From contig JAGZJZ010000093.1 of assembly GCA_018365455.1 (NCBI GenBank), forward strand, positions 1 through 17,750: a DNA stretch of 17,750 bases, written 5' to 3'. The DNA comes from Clostridiales bacterium (GTDB lineage: Bacteria; Bacillota; Clostridia; Lachnospirales; Lachnospiraceae). The notes beneath the pieces are model-generated. The model ran no database searches. It was given only the letters and a program-made list of their open reading frames with translations, and had not been told where the DNA came from. A program made the translations under genes and the position numbers. Below, piece by piece: positions 8,950-16,378 of the stretch (within the stretch, counting starts at the first letter, position 1; each line of letters begins with the position of its first letter).

Positions 8950-9771
8950 TCAGCCCTTTACCGCCCCCGATGTCATACCTTCCACAATATATTTCTGCAG
9001 ACAGAGATATAAAATAACAATCGGCAGTACCGTAATGACAAGCGCCGCAAACACATAATTCCAGTCTCTGGAATAAAGCCCATAGAAATTAAAAATCATC
9101 ATTGGAATCGTTGTACGCTCCGAACTGCTCATGAGATACAGCGGAACCTGAAAGTTATTCCAGATGCCGATAGCCGCGATAATCAGATTTGTAATGGTAA
9201 TCGGCTTCATAATCGGAAGCAGAATTTTGAAAATCAACTGAAATGCATGACATCCATCCATAACAGCAGCTTCATCTATTTCTCTTGGAATCCCTTTTAC
9301 ATAGCTTGAAAATGTCATGACGGCAAATGGAAGGTTCACTGCTGCCAGAACCAGAATCACACTAAAATAAGTTCCGTATAAATGTAATTTCAACACTAAG
9401 GCATATGTAGTAACCATCTGCATTGTAGCGGTTAGCCCGAATACAAAATAATAATAAAGTCCCCTGCCCTTATTGTCATCCCTCCTGGAGATAATAATCC
9501 CGGTCATTGCACCGAAGACTATAATCACCGCTACCGCCGTAACCGTAATGATCAGACTGTTGGTATAACCCCGTAAAATCCCTCCGGTTTCAATTACATG
9601 CCTGTAATTTTCAAACTGCAGCTGTTTCGGCAAGTTCAAATTCATCTGAAGCGCTTCTCCCTGGGTCTTAAAGGAACCGAATACCATCATAACAATCGGT
9701 ATAATATATACGCTGGAAATGAGAATTAAAATCAGAATAGTCACCATTTTTCCCATCTTTTTCTTTTTCAC
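8950..9771 (-). CDS. CUT1 sugar ABC transporter permease, MalG-type
   Basis: This is one half of the membrane channel that imports an oligosaccharide. Its 273 residues have six predicted helices and the EAA loop EIDEAAVMDGCHAFQLIF (about 164-181) followed by KILLPIMKP, which contacts the ATPase. The C-terminal end GMTSGAVKG is typical of the subfamily. It starts with GTG: the upstream stop TAG and this GTG share one G (TAGTG), and a strong GGGAGGTGG lies 7 nt upstream, so the two permeases are coupled. No ATPase gene is in the window, as is common where a shared MsmK/UgpC-type ATPase serves several transporters. Confidence 0.93.
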   Translation of the reverse strand: MKKKKMGKMVTILILILISSVYIIPIVMMVFGSFKTQGEALQMNLNLPKQLQFENYRHVIETGGILRGYTNSLIITVTAVAVIIVFGAMTGIIISRRDDNKGRGLYYYFVFGLTATMQMVTTYALVLKLHLYGTYFSVILVLAAVNLPFAVMTFSSYVKGIPREIDEAAVMDGCHAFQLIFKILLPIMKPITITNLIIAAIGIWNNFQVPLYLMSSSERTTIPMMIFNFYGLYSRDWNYVFAALVITVLPIVILYLCLQKYIVEGMTSGAVKG

Positions 9772-10676
9772 TAGGTATCCACCTCCCTGGATCTTAAAAA
9801 TTTATTTAATGCAAACGTGATTCCCACTATGAAAAATGAAAGTATTAAGGCACTCGCACTGGATTTACCAAGCAATCCCATACCAAATGCCCGGAAAGTA
9901 TAGGTACTGAGCACCTGGGTATCAAATCCTGGACCTCCTCCGGTGAGGGAGTACACCAAATCAAATACTTTCAAGCCTCCTGTAATGTTTAAGGTTACCA
10001 CAACCGTAAAGGATGGTGCCAGCAGAGGAAGTGTAATTCGTTTAAACTGCTGCCATTTTGTCGCTCCGTCTATCTGGGCGCTTTCGTAGTACTCCCCCGG
10101 AATCGCCTGCAGACCAGATATAAATAAAAACATGGTAAATCCTGCCCACATCCAAACTTCAATAATGATAATCCAAAGCATTGCTGTCCCATAACTTCCA
10201 AGCCAGTCCCTGGTGAGGTTTCCCTGTCCGATTGCCGTCAGAAAGTTATTAATCAGACCGTCCTGTTTCAGAACTCCCGTAAACAAAAGTCCTACGATCA
10301 TACAGCTGAGCACACATGGAAGATAAAACAAGGTTCTGAAAATACTGTTACCTCTGAATTTCTGCACAACCAGCAGCGCCAGGAGCAGCCCAACCACTGT
10401 TTTAAAAACAGTAGTACTCAAAGCAAAAAGCATTGTATTCCACATGGACCTGAGAAATACTTCATCCTGAAATAAATTAATCACGTTTCTAAGTCCGATA
10501 AATTTTGCATTGTCCATCCGGTCCATATTCCAGTCTGTAAAGGAATAAAAGAATGCAGTAATAATCGGTATAATAAAAAATATGGTATAAACCAGCGCCG
10601 CCGGAGCTCCCAGCCACATGGGATAAATTTTTGATAACTGTTTCTTATTGATAACAACCACCTCTTTCTCATTCAA
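9771..10676 (-). CDS. CUT1 sugar ABC transporter permease, MalF-type
   Basis: This is the second membrane half of the importer, 301 residues with about six helices and the EAA loop YYESAQIDGATKWQQFKRIT followed by LPLLAPS (about 196-222). The start is uncertain. The frame opens at TTG (10674-10676), which has no ribosome-binding site and sits on the edge of a strong hairpin. The best site, GAGGTG (10659-10664), lies inside the frame, 6 nt before an ATC codon (10650-10652) that would give MNKKQLSKIYPMW, a typical MalF start. The next in-frame ATG is residue 20 and has no site. Either a rare start codon or a base change in a former ATG could explain this. It lies between the binding-protein gene and malG. 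Confidence 0.9.
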   Translation of the reverse strand: MNEKEVVVINKKQLSKIYPMWLGAPAALVYTIFFIIPIITAFFYSFTDWNMDRMDNAKFIGLRNVINLFQDEVFLRSMWNTMLFALSTTVFKTVVGLLLALLVVQKFRGNSIFRTLFYLPCVLSCMIVGLLFTGVLKQDGLINNFLTAIGQGNLTRDWLGSYGTAMLWIIIIEVWMWAGFTMFLFISGLQAIPGEYYESAQIDGATKWQQFKRITLPLLAPSFTVVVTLNITGGLKVFDLVYSLTGGGPGFDTQVLSTYTFRAFGMGLLGKSSASALILSFFIVGITFALNKFLRSREVDT

Positions 10677-10678
10677 AA

Positions 10679-10698
10679 GGAGCTGCTATTGCAGCTCC
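10679..10698 (-). other. Intercistronic stem-loop between binding-protein and permease genes
   Basis: A perfect 8-bp stem (GGAGCTGC 10679-10686, GCAGCTCC 10691-10698) has a 4-nt loop; on the minus strand TTTTG follows. Such a hairpin after a binding-protein gene usually protects that part of the message or lets only some transcripts continue, giving more binding protein than permease. It also masks the sequence just before the permease frame. Confidence 0.7.
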
Positions 10699-10713
10699 CC
10701 CATTTCCTGTATC

Positions 10714-12087
10714 TTAGAATCCTTCTGCGCCCTGATCAATCATGTACTGTTGGAAGTCGCCCTGGAATTTTTCCATGATCTGTTTGCCATCCATATTACC
10801 TTTTGCAGGAGCATCTACGTAATATACATATAAAGTACTTTCGAACAGTGGATTGAGATCCATAACAGAGTAGTTAAACTCAGGAATAACTTTTCCGGCT
10901 TCTATATATTTTTCATTTACTGCTTTCAGGTATTCGGGAACTTCTCCGCCATTTACATCCTTGAATGCAGGGAATGCCGGTCTTTCTTCAAAATATAAAT
11001 CTGCATATTCCGGCGTTGCCCAAAGATTCAGCACCTTCTTGACCGTATCCATATTTTTTGAATTCTTATAAACTACAAAGCCAGCGGATGACATATTCTC
11101 AGTCATAACATCCACGCCATCTTTCATAGACATTGCGAACATCCCTATCTTAGCCTCCGGATTTGCCTCCAGCACTGAGGCTGCAAAGAAATCTCCGTTG
11201 AAATGCATGGCTGCCTTGCCTTCTGCAACTGCAAGAATCGCATCGTCATATGTGGCTGAAGCAAAATTATCATTTATAAATCCTTTTTCATACAGGCTTA
11301 AGTATTTATCAATCACCTCTGCAAATTCCGGAACATCTGTCCATTTCGTCTCATTTTTCATTATCTTTTCGCTGAACTCTTTTACTTTATCATCCCCAAG
11401 GGTCTTGGCAAAATTATCCGTCATAAGAACCTGTGGCACCCATGTGTCTTTTGGCATGAAAATTGGTGTTACCCCGCTGTCCTTAATTTTCTGGCAGACA
11501 TCCAGGAACTCTTCCCAGGTATTTGGAACTGTTACACCGCACTTTTCAAATACATCTTCGTTATAGGTAAATCCATGTACTCCTGGTACGGACAGGAATG
11601 GAAAGCCATAAATTTTCCCGTCATCAGCCGTTACATTTTCCGGTATTTTCAGTTTGCTTACCCATTCTTCACCAGACATATCTGCAAAATTAGCAGCCGG
11701 ATCTACAATATCATAGATAGCAGGCACATTGTAATCGATCAGATCCGGACACTCACCGGAATTCAGCTTCATTTTAATCATGTTCAGCGACTCATCATCC
11801 GGAACTACCTGAACATCCACTTTGATGTTTTCCTCTTTTTCTAATTTCTGAATCATATGCTGCAATCCCGGGAAATTTCTGGACTGCTGCACCAGTGCCG
11901 TGATTGTCTGTGTCTCTCCTGATTTGCTTTCTGCAGTTCCCTCCGTATCAGTATCTGCCTTGGCTTCGGTAACCTCCTTGCCGGCTGTTGCCGCCTTATC
12001 TGAATTGTCATTGCCTGTCCCGCAGGCTGCGAGTGAAAGTACCATTGCTGCCGATAACAGGACTGCTGCCGCTTTTTTCTTTTTCAT
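10714..12087 (-). CDS. Lipoprotein sugar-binding protein of the CUT1 importer
   Basis: This is the extracellular receptor that hands the glycan fragment to the two permeases. It has 457 residues: a lipoprotein signal MKKKKAAAVLLSAAMVLSLA, the lipobox LAAC with the lipidated Cys22, an acidic Thr/Asp/Glu-rich linker to about 58, then a periplasmic-binding fold of SBP family 1 (features such as TFTYNEDVFEKCGV-type and AEGKAAMHFNGDFF motifs are visible). A good AGAGGAG site lies 7 nt before the ATG. It has its own promoter-like region upstream. The ligand cannot be read from the sequence; the nearby GH16 and GH20 suggest an oligosaccharide with HexNAc. Confidence 0.93.
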   Translation of the reverse strand: MKKKKAAAVLLSAAMVLSLAACGTGNDNSDKAATAGKEVTEAKADTDTEGTAESKSGETQTITALVQQSRNFPGLQHMIQKLEKEENIKVDVQVVPDDESLNMIKMKLNSGECPDLIDYNVPAIYDIVDPAANFADMSGEEWVSKLKIPENVTADDGKIYGFPFLSVPGVHGFTYNEDVFEKCGVTVPNTWEEFLDVCQKIKDSGVTPIFMPKDTWVPQVLMTDNFAKTLGDDKVKEFSEKIMKNETKWTDVPEFAEVIDKYLSLYEKGFINDNFASATYDDAILAVAEGKAAMHFNGDFFAASVLEANPEAKIGMFAMSMKDGVDVMTENMSSAGFVVYKNSKNMDTVKKVLNLWATPEYADLYFEERPAFPAFKDVNGGEVPEYLKAVNEKYIEAGKVIPEFNYSVMDLNPLFESTLYVYYVDAPAKGNMDGKQIMEKFQGDFQQYMIDQGAEGF

Positions 12088-12113
12088 TGTATTTCTCCTC
12101 TCTCTGATTGATA

Positions 12114-12148
12114 ATTATAAAATAATACAATTTTTAAGTTTCGTACAT
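12114..12148 (-). promoter_or_regulatory. Likely activated promoter of the binding-protein gene
   Basis: On the minus strand a perfect TATAAT (12114-12119) has no usable -35 at 17 bp (GAAACT). In its place lies the plus-strand motif TTTCGTACAT (12139-12148), GTAC core 23 bp from the -10. The 18 bases at 12131-12148 match 16 of 18 with the reverse complement of 13825-13842 at the GH16 promoter. A missing -35 covered by a shared site suggests activator control. Confidence 0.5.
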
Positions 12149-12180
12149 GGCATATTTTCAAATGCTGCATGTCTTTTTTT
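12146..12180 (+). terminator. Plus-strand-oriented hairpin with T tract
   Basis: CATGGCAT (12146-12153) pairs with ATGC...CATG (12162-12171) around a 2-nt bulge, followed on the plus strand by TCTTTTTTT. It points against all nearby genes, so it could only stop antisense transcription. It also overlaps the GTAC-type site, so it may simply be part of an operator. Confidence 0.25.
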
Positions 12181-12189
12181 AAACTTTTT

Positions 12190-13746
12190 CTATTTATACC
12201 ACCTTACATAATCCACTTCCATCTCAGCAGGTAGATACTCATCGGCAATTGTACCAATCCATCCCCCAAGCCCATAACTTAAGATAAAAATTTCCGGGGT
12301 ATTTGGCACATTATTTTCCTGTGTTGCCACTACCTCTCCATCCAGCAAAAAGTTTATGTACTCCGGTGTCCATTCCATTCCAAACTTATGCCACTTATAT
12401 GGATCTTTAATTGTTGGCTGTGCATGGAATTTCTCATGGGGATTATATGTATAATTGTCATAATGCATGGTAATCCAGTATTTTTCAGCCAGTCCTGCAT
12501 GTTCCGGTGCTCCCTTTGGATGGGGTCTTTCCAGAATATCAATCTCGGCACCGAAGTTTTCCTCATCTCCCCAGAGCCACCCCCCATTTGCTTCATCTGC
12601 CTGAGGCATTGTCCACACTGCCGGATTGCTTCCCGGTACATCGGGGATTTTAACCATCGCCTCTACATATCCATATTTTTCTTCGAATTTATCTCTGGTC
12701 TGAACCATAGCAGAGCGGTAATTACTAGTCACTCCGTCAAACACCGTTTCTTCTTTACTTCCAAGCAGCCGTAAAGTTCCTTCGCTGACATATGCATTAT
12801 CCGGATGAACTGCAACATCAGGAGAATTACCGTAACGGAACAATCCGGACTCCTTTAAGTCAACACACCAGTTATTCCATTTTGTAAGATCCAGCGTATC
12901 TCCATTGAAGTTATCTTCAAACACAAGAACCTTTCCCTGAAGTTCCGGTGCATTTTCAGCTGATACACTGACCTCACAGGAGGCTGATTCTCCTGCTTGC
13001 GTATAACCTGTTATCGTTGCGGTACCTTCTTTTATTCCCGTTACCGTTCCGTCCGCTAAAACCGTAACCGCTTCCGGATTGCTGCTGTTCCATGAAATAT
13101 TCTCACCGGCAATCTCGGTCAGCTGAAGAACTTTGCTCTCTCCTTCTGTCAAAGCCATGGTCTGCTGACTGATTTCCGCCGGCTTAATGGATTCATAAAA
13201 GGTAAACTCCGCTGCGGTAGCTGCTGTCTCTGAATCAGCACCCCCTAAACTCCCCTTCTTAATCTGAATCTGAACAGCTGAAAGACGCTCTGCAAAAGTA
13301 AGCTTCACTTCCTTATCCCGATGATTATTTTCCCAGAAGCCATGTTCTGCAAGCGTAACCCTTTCTCCATCCTGGGTTGTCCCATAAATGGAGTATTCCA
13401 GAATCATTCCATTGGGATTGTCATCCTGGCGGGGTGTATATACCAGTTTCGAAAGCATTTTAGGTATATTAAAATCAACATCAACTACAATGGGCTTTTC
13501 ATTTAACCCCTTGTCACCTGTTTCCCATGCAGCATCCCAGAAGGTATTCCGGTCCCGGTCAAACGCTTTTGCAATTTCAGCACCTTTGTGCTCACTATTT
13601 GCCCGAACGGTCATGTCCTCCACATTAACTTCCTGCTGATAATCATTGCCTTTCCCACTTCCCTCCGCCAGTACCGAAAATCCTGTAGAACAGAAAACCA
13701 TAGCAAACGCCAGCGTCCCATAAATAAATCGTTTTGCTTTCATCAT
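12190..13746 (-). CDS. Secreted GH16 endo-glycanase with CBM32-like and Big_2 domains
   Basis: This is predicted to be an extracellular endo-acting beta-glycanase that makes the oligosaccharides taken up by the neighbouring importer. It has a signal peptide (cut near VLA-EG, residue 27), a discoidin/CBM32-like domain (about 45-185), a Big_2 Ig-like domain (about 190-262) and a C-terminal GH16 domain (about 270-518). The catalytic motif is EIDILE, with nucleophile Glu401, Asp403 and acid/base Glu406. The spacing E-x-D-x-x-E is the beta-bulge form, found in laminarinases, agarases and endo-beta-galactosidases. There is no LPxTG, SLH or membrane anchor at the C terminus (ends YVRWYK), so it should be released or held by its binding domain. 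Two adjacent ATGs follow GGGAGG; either may be used. Substrate is unresolved between beta-glucan and galactose-type polymers. Confidence 0.9.
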   Translation of the reverse strand: MMKAKRFIYGTLAFAMVFCSTGFSVLAEGSGKGNDYQQEVNVEDMTVRANSEHKGAEIAKAFDRDRNTFWDAAWETGDKGLNEKPIVVDVDFNIPKMLSKLVYTPRQDDNPNGMILEYSIYGTTQDGERVTLAEHGFWENNHRDKEVKLTFAERLSAVQIQIKKGSLGGADSETAATAAEFTFYESIKPAEISQQTMALTEGESKVLQLTEIAGENISWNSSNPEAVTVLADGTVTGIKEGTATITGYTQAGESASCEVSVSAENAPELQGKVLVFEDNFNGDTLDLTKWNNWCVDLKESGLFRYGNSPDVAVHPDNAYVSEGTLRLLGSKEETVFDGVTSNYRSAMVQTRDKFEEKYGYVEAMVKIPDVPGSNPAVWTMPQADEANGGWLWGDEENFGAEIDILERPHPKGAPEHAGLAEKYWITMHYDNYTYNPHEKFHAQPTIKDPYKWHKFGMEWTPEYINFLLDGEVVATQENNVPNTPEIFILSYGLGGWIGTIADEYLPAEMEVDYVRWYK

Positions 13747-13768
13747 TTTCCTCCCTTTCCTTTTTATA

Positions 13769-13834
13769 ATGATAACTTTATCGGAATCCGCTATATTTGT
13801 ACATGTACAATATTCAAAACTTATATGTACGAAA
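13769..13834 (-). promoter_or_regulatory. GH16 promoter region with palindrome and direct-repeat GTACAT sites
   Basis: It contains a perfect 14-bp palindrome TTGTACATGTACAA (13797-13810) and, 22 bp further upstream, TTTCGTACAT (13825-13834 on the minus strand). A -10-like TATCAT (13769-13774) would put the first GTAC 24 bp upstream. Another possible pair is TTGAAT with TATAGC (13790-13795), which would place the palindrome in the spacer. The 22-bp spacing of GTACAT halves is about two helical turns, as seen with AraC-family sites. Confidence 0.5.
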
Positions 13835-13871
13835 TTTAAAAGATTAATTCACAATCCTACTGTAAAAACGC

Positions 13872-13889
13872 ATTAACACACCATTAACA
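13872..13889. repeat. Short 11-bp-period direct repeat upstream of the GH16 promoter
   Basis: ATTAACA occurs at 13872-13878 and 13883-13889, one helical turn apart. It may be another regulator site or chance in AT-rich DNA. Confidence 0.3.
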
Positions 13890-13925
13890 TAGCATCTGTG
13901 TTCTATCCTTCTGATTAATCACCTC

Positions 13926-14687
13926 CTGCGCTGCCCGGCTGGATTGATAGCGTTACTCCGGAATATTTACAACACCCGGTAAAATCGCTGCATCCGCCGG
14001 ATCCATTGGTCCCAATATGTTAGCCTGGATAATAGCCGGCGCAAGTGCTGTACTATGTGCATTAGTGCATGCAGAACTGTCTCCCGCTATGCCCAAAGCT
14101 GGAGGATCCTACGTATATATATACGAGGCTTTTGGACATGGTGCCTCCTTCATGTATGGCTGGTCTATGATTTTCGGCACTTTTCTGCCCGTTATGGCCA
14201 TGATGGCTACCGCCTTTGCCAGCAATTTTGCTGTTCTGTTTCCCGGACTGAATTTATCCGTTACCGGTCAGCGTCTGGTAGCAACAGCCTTGATTTTGAT
14301 CCTTTCTTTAAAAAGCTGCATCCAAAATACAAGACGCCTCACATCACCATCTTAGTCTATGCCGCAGGTGCTGTAATTTTTATCTGGACAGGCAATTTCA
14401 TGACGTTTCTGATGATGAGCACTTTTGTAGGCTGCCTGAGTGAGGTTACTGTATGTATTGCCCTGATCGTTTTGCGCAAAAAGCAGCCTAATCTGGAGCG
14501 CTCCTTCAAAATGTGGGGGTATCCTGTTACGGCTATTCTGGCAACCGCAATTACCTTAATTCTAGTATTCAGTGTTTCCACCCAGGAGATGATAAGCGGA
14601 GGTTTCCTGATGCTGACATCCGTCCCGGCATATCTTATTTTCTTGTTTACAAATAAGAAGATGCGTACTGTCGCGGCTGAATCATAA
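13926..14687 (+). pseudogene. Decayed APC-family amino-acid permease
   Basis: These are remnants of an APC-superfamily amino-acid/polyamine permease. Near 13957 the helix-1 motif SGIFTTPGKIAASAG appears. It continues through IGPNMLAWIIAG and the family signature AELSPAMPKAGGSYVYIYEA to about 14310 in one frame. The reading then shifts frame and jumps to FKKLHPKYKTPHITILVYAAG and the last helices, ending at the TAA at 14685-14687. Roughly the middle third of a normal 450-residue permease (about helices 5-8) is missing at the junction near 14300-14330, and the start region is also out of frame with no ATG or ribosome-binding site. It cannot make a working transporter. It is the only plus-strand gene-like unit in the window. 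Confidence 0.85.
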
Positions 14688-14737
14688 TAAGATAAGTGCC
14701 CTGATCACCATCCGGCGGTCAGGGCACTTATCTTATT
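14686..14737. terminator. Bidirectional terminator with perfect 19-bp stem
   Basis: AATAAGATAAGTGCCCTGA (14686-14704) is the exact reverse complement of 14719-14737, with a 14-nt loop. Flanking A/T runs serve both directions. It separates the convergent permease remnant and the NUDIX gene and lies directly after both stop codons. Confidence 0.9.
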
Positions 14738-14740
14738 AAA

Positions 14741-15580
14741 TCATTTCTTTCCTGTAAATTCTACAAATTTATGCCCGTAATTACTCCAAACAGTACAGGG
14801 ATACTTTCTAAAATAAAAGCTGCTGAATAGAGCCTCAGATTCCGAAAGCCGGAATGCCAGTTCAAACAGCTCTTCCGTCATCGTAAAATAAATCTGGTCA
14901 TCTTTCAGGCACAGATTCTCCAGATATTTTATTTCCTCTGGTTCTAAAATGGCCTGTATGCGTTCTTTCTCATCCTGTTTTAATCTGCCGTAATAAAAAT
15001 CCAGATAAGAATGATCCAAACCATTTTCCGCGATCTTGTCCCGCAGATACTGATGAAGATCATCACCAGATCCTTCTACATATGCCCAGTCATAGTCCCG
15101 GAAGCCCTCCTCTATATTCTCAATAAAGATGCATCCCTTATCTGTCAACTCATTCCTTGTAACCGGAACCGGTCCGAATATCTCCTTGGATATTTTTAGA
15201 ATTTCAAGCATATGACCAATATTGCCTTCTCCGGCAAACTTTTTCATATCATAAAAGTTCTGCTCAAACCCAAGCCAATGGAGCGGATGCTTTTCCGGTT
15301 TGAGTATGACATCATGGTTTAACACCCCTGCATAAACTTCCATTCTCATATCCTGTAAGTGCCAGCAAAAATCCATAAAATAGTATAACTTTACGTCCTC
15401 CCTGCTGATACCAGTTTCTTCCTCCAGTTCACGATAAGCCGCATCCTCGGAAGTTTCTCCCGGTTCTATTTTTCCTCCTACAAAATTAAATAATCCCTCA
15501 TACGGATCATTCATTCTTTTACAAAATAGAATCTGGTCTTTTTTCGGATTCAAAATAATAATTGTATTATAAATTCGCAT
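14741..15580 (-). CDS. NUDIX hydrolase with an additional C-terminal domain
   Basis: NUDIX enzymes cleave nucleoside diphosphates linked to another group, needing Mg2+. The full NUDIX box is present: Gly36, five residues, Glu42, seven residues, then RELEEETGI (50-58), with metal ligands in REL-EE. The N-terminal domain takes about 1-135; the opening MRIYNTIIILNPKKDQILFCKR resembles the MutT/8-oxo-dGTPase style. The remaining 145 residues (about 135-279) are acidic and rich in aromatic residues (DFYYGRLKQDEKER, YFRKYPCTVW). They match no domain I recognise and double the usual length. AGGGGGA precedes the ATG. It stands alone between a terminator and a repeat element. Substrate is unknown. Confidence 0.85.
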   Translation of the reverse strand: MRIYNTIIILNPKKDQILFCKRMNDPYEGLFNFVGGKIEPGETSEDAAYRELEEETGISREDVKLYYFMDFCWHLQDMRMEVYAGVLNHDVILKPEKHPLHWLGFEQNFYDMKKFAGEGNIGHMLEILKISKEIFGPVPVTRNELTDKGCIFIENIEEGFRDYDWAYVEGSGDDLHQYLRDKIAENGLDHSYLDFYYGRLKQDEKERIQAILEPEEIKYLENLCLKDDQIYFTMTEELFELAFRLSESEALFSSFYFRKYPCTVWSNYGHKFVEFTGKK

Positions 15581-15607
15581 AACTGTCCCCCTGTTCCTGT
15601 TGTCCTC

Positions 15608-15684
15608 CCAGAGCGTATTTGATAATTCATTCCCGTAAAGTGTGACGCACAGCTGTCAGAAAGCACTTATAAAACACGCTCTGG
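15608..15684 (-). repeat. Short form (77 bp) of a structured repeat with terminal inverted repeats
   Basis: The ends are CCAGAGCGTATTT (15608-15620) and AAACACGCTCTGG (15672-15684), inverted with 12 of 13 matching. Read on the minus strand, the interior carries TGCTTTCTGACAGCTGTGCG and then TCACACTTT, nearly identical to the two long copies at the right edge. It lacks the roughly 85-bp core of those copies. It abuts the lrgB stop codon. No target-site duplication is evident. It may act as a transcript-end structure for lrgAB. Confidence 0.75.
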
Positions 15685-15685
15685 T

Positions 15686-16378
15686 TTATAGAAAATTAGC
15701 AAAAATGGAAGCTCCAACTACGGTTAAAATACCTGAAACCGCAATAGACAAGCTGCTCATTGCCCCTTCTACCTCACCTAGTTCCAGCGCCTTTGATGTA
15801 CCGATAGCATGTGAAGAGGTGCCCAGTGCCAGACCTACCGCTATCGGTTCATAGATCCGGAATAATTTGCACACCAGCTCTCCCACAATATTGCCAAGAA
15901 CCCCTGTAACAATAATAACCGCAACCGTAATAGTTGCAACTCCGCCTAATTCATCCGACACCCCCACTCCAATTGCAGTGGTGATGGACTTCGGTAATAG
16001 TGTAACATAATATTGATGTTCAAGTCCAAATAAATATGCTAGTGCCAGCACACTAACTAAACTGGACAATACCCCAGACACGATTCCAAATGTGACTGCC
16101 ACCATATTTTTTTTCAAAAGCTCTAGTTGCTGATACAGAGGTATCGCCAGACAGACCGTTGCCGGAGTCAGAAGATAGCTGAGATATTTAGCAGATTCAT
16201 TAAAACTGTCATAATCCACGCCCAACAGTTTAATCACTAAAATCACAAATATAATAGATATCAGCAATGGGTTAAAAATTGCCTTCTTAAATTTTTTCCG
16301 TATCAGAATACCTAACACATATCCTAAAATACATATTGCTACGCCAAAATAAACGGATTCACATAGAAATTCTTTCAC
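15686..16378 (-). CDS. lrgB: LrgB/CidB family membrane protein
   Basis: This is the partner of LrgA in the holin-like system tied to murein hydrolase control, and in some bacteria and plants to transport of pyruvate or glycolate. Its 230 residues form many hydrophobic helices. The conserved LrgB stretch is clear: LLPKSITTAIGVGVSDELGG (about 128-147) and GLALGTSSHAIGTSKALELG (about 183-202). It starts at GTG (16376-16378) with AGGGAAAG upstream, inside the end of lrgA (20-nt overlap), so the pair is translationally coupled. A repeat element follows the stop immediately. Physiological role here is unproven. Confidence 0.93.
   Translation of the reverse strand: MKEFLCESVYFGVAICILGYVLGILIRKKFKKAIFNPLLISIIFVILVIKLLGVDYDSFNESAKYLSYLLTPATVCLAIPLYQQLELLKKNMVAVTFGIVSGVLSSLVSVLALAYLFGLEHQYYVTLLPKSITTAIGVGVSDELGGVATITVAVIIVTGVLGNIVGELVCKLFRIYEPIAVGLALGTSSHAIGTSKALELGEVEGAMSSLSIAVSGILTVVGASIFANFL

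Noticed and set aside
8932..8957. Possible hairpin around the MalG stop codon
   Set aside because: Only 7 of 8 pairs form, with an 11-nt loop and no T tract; it is too weak for a terminator.
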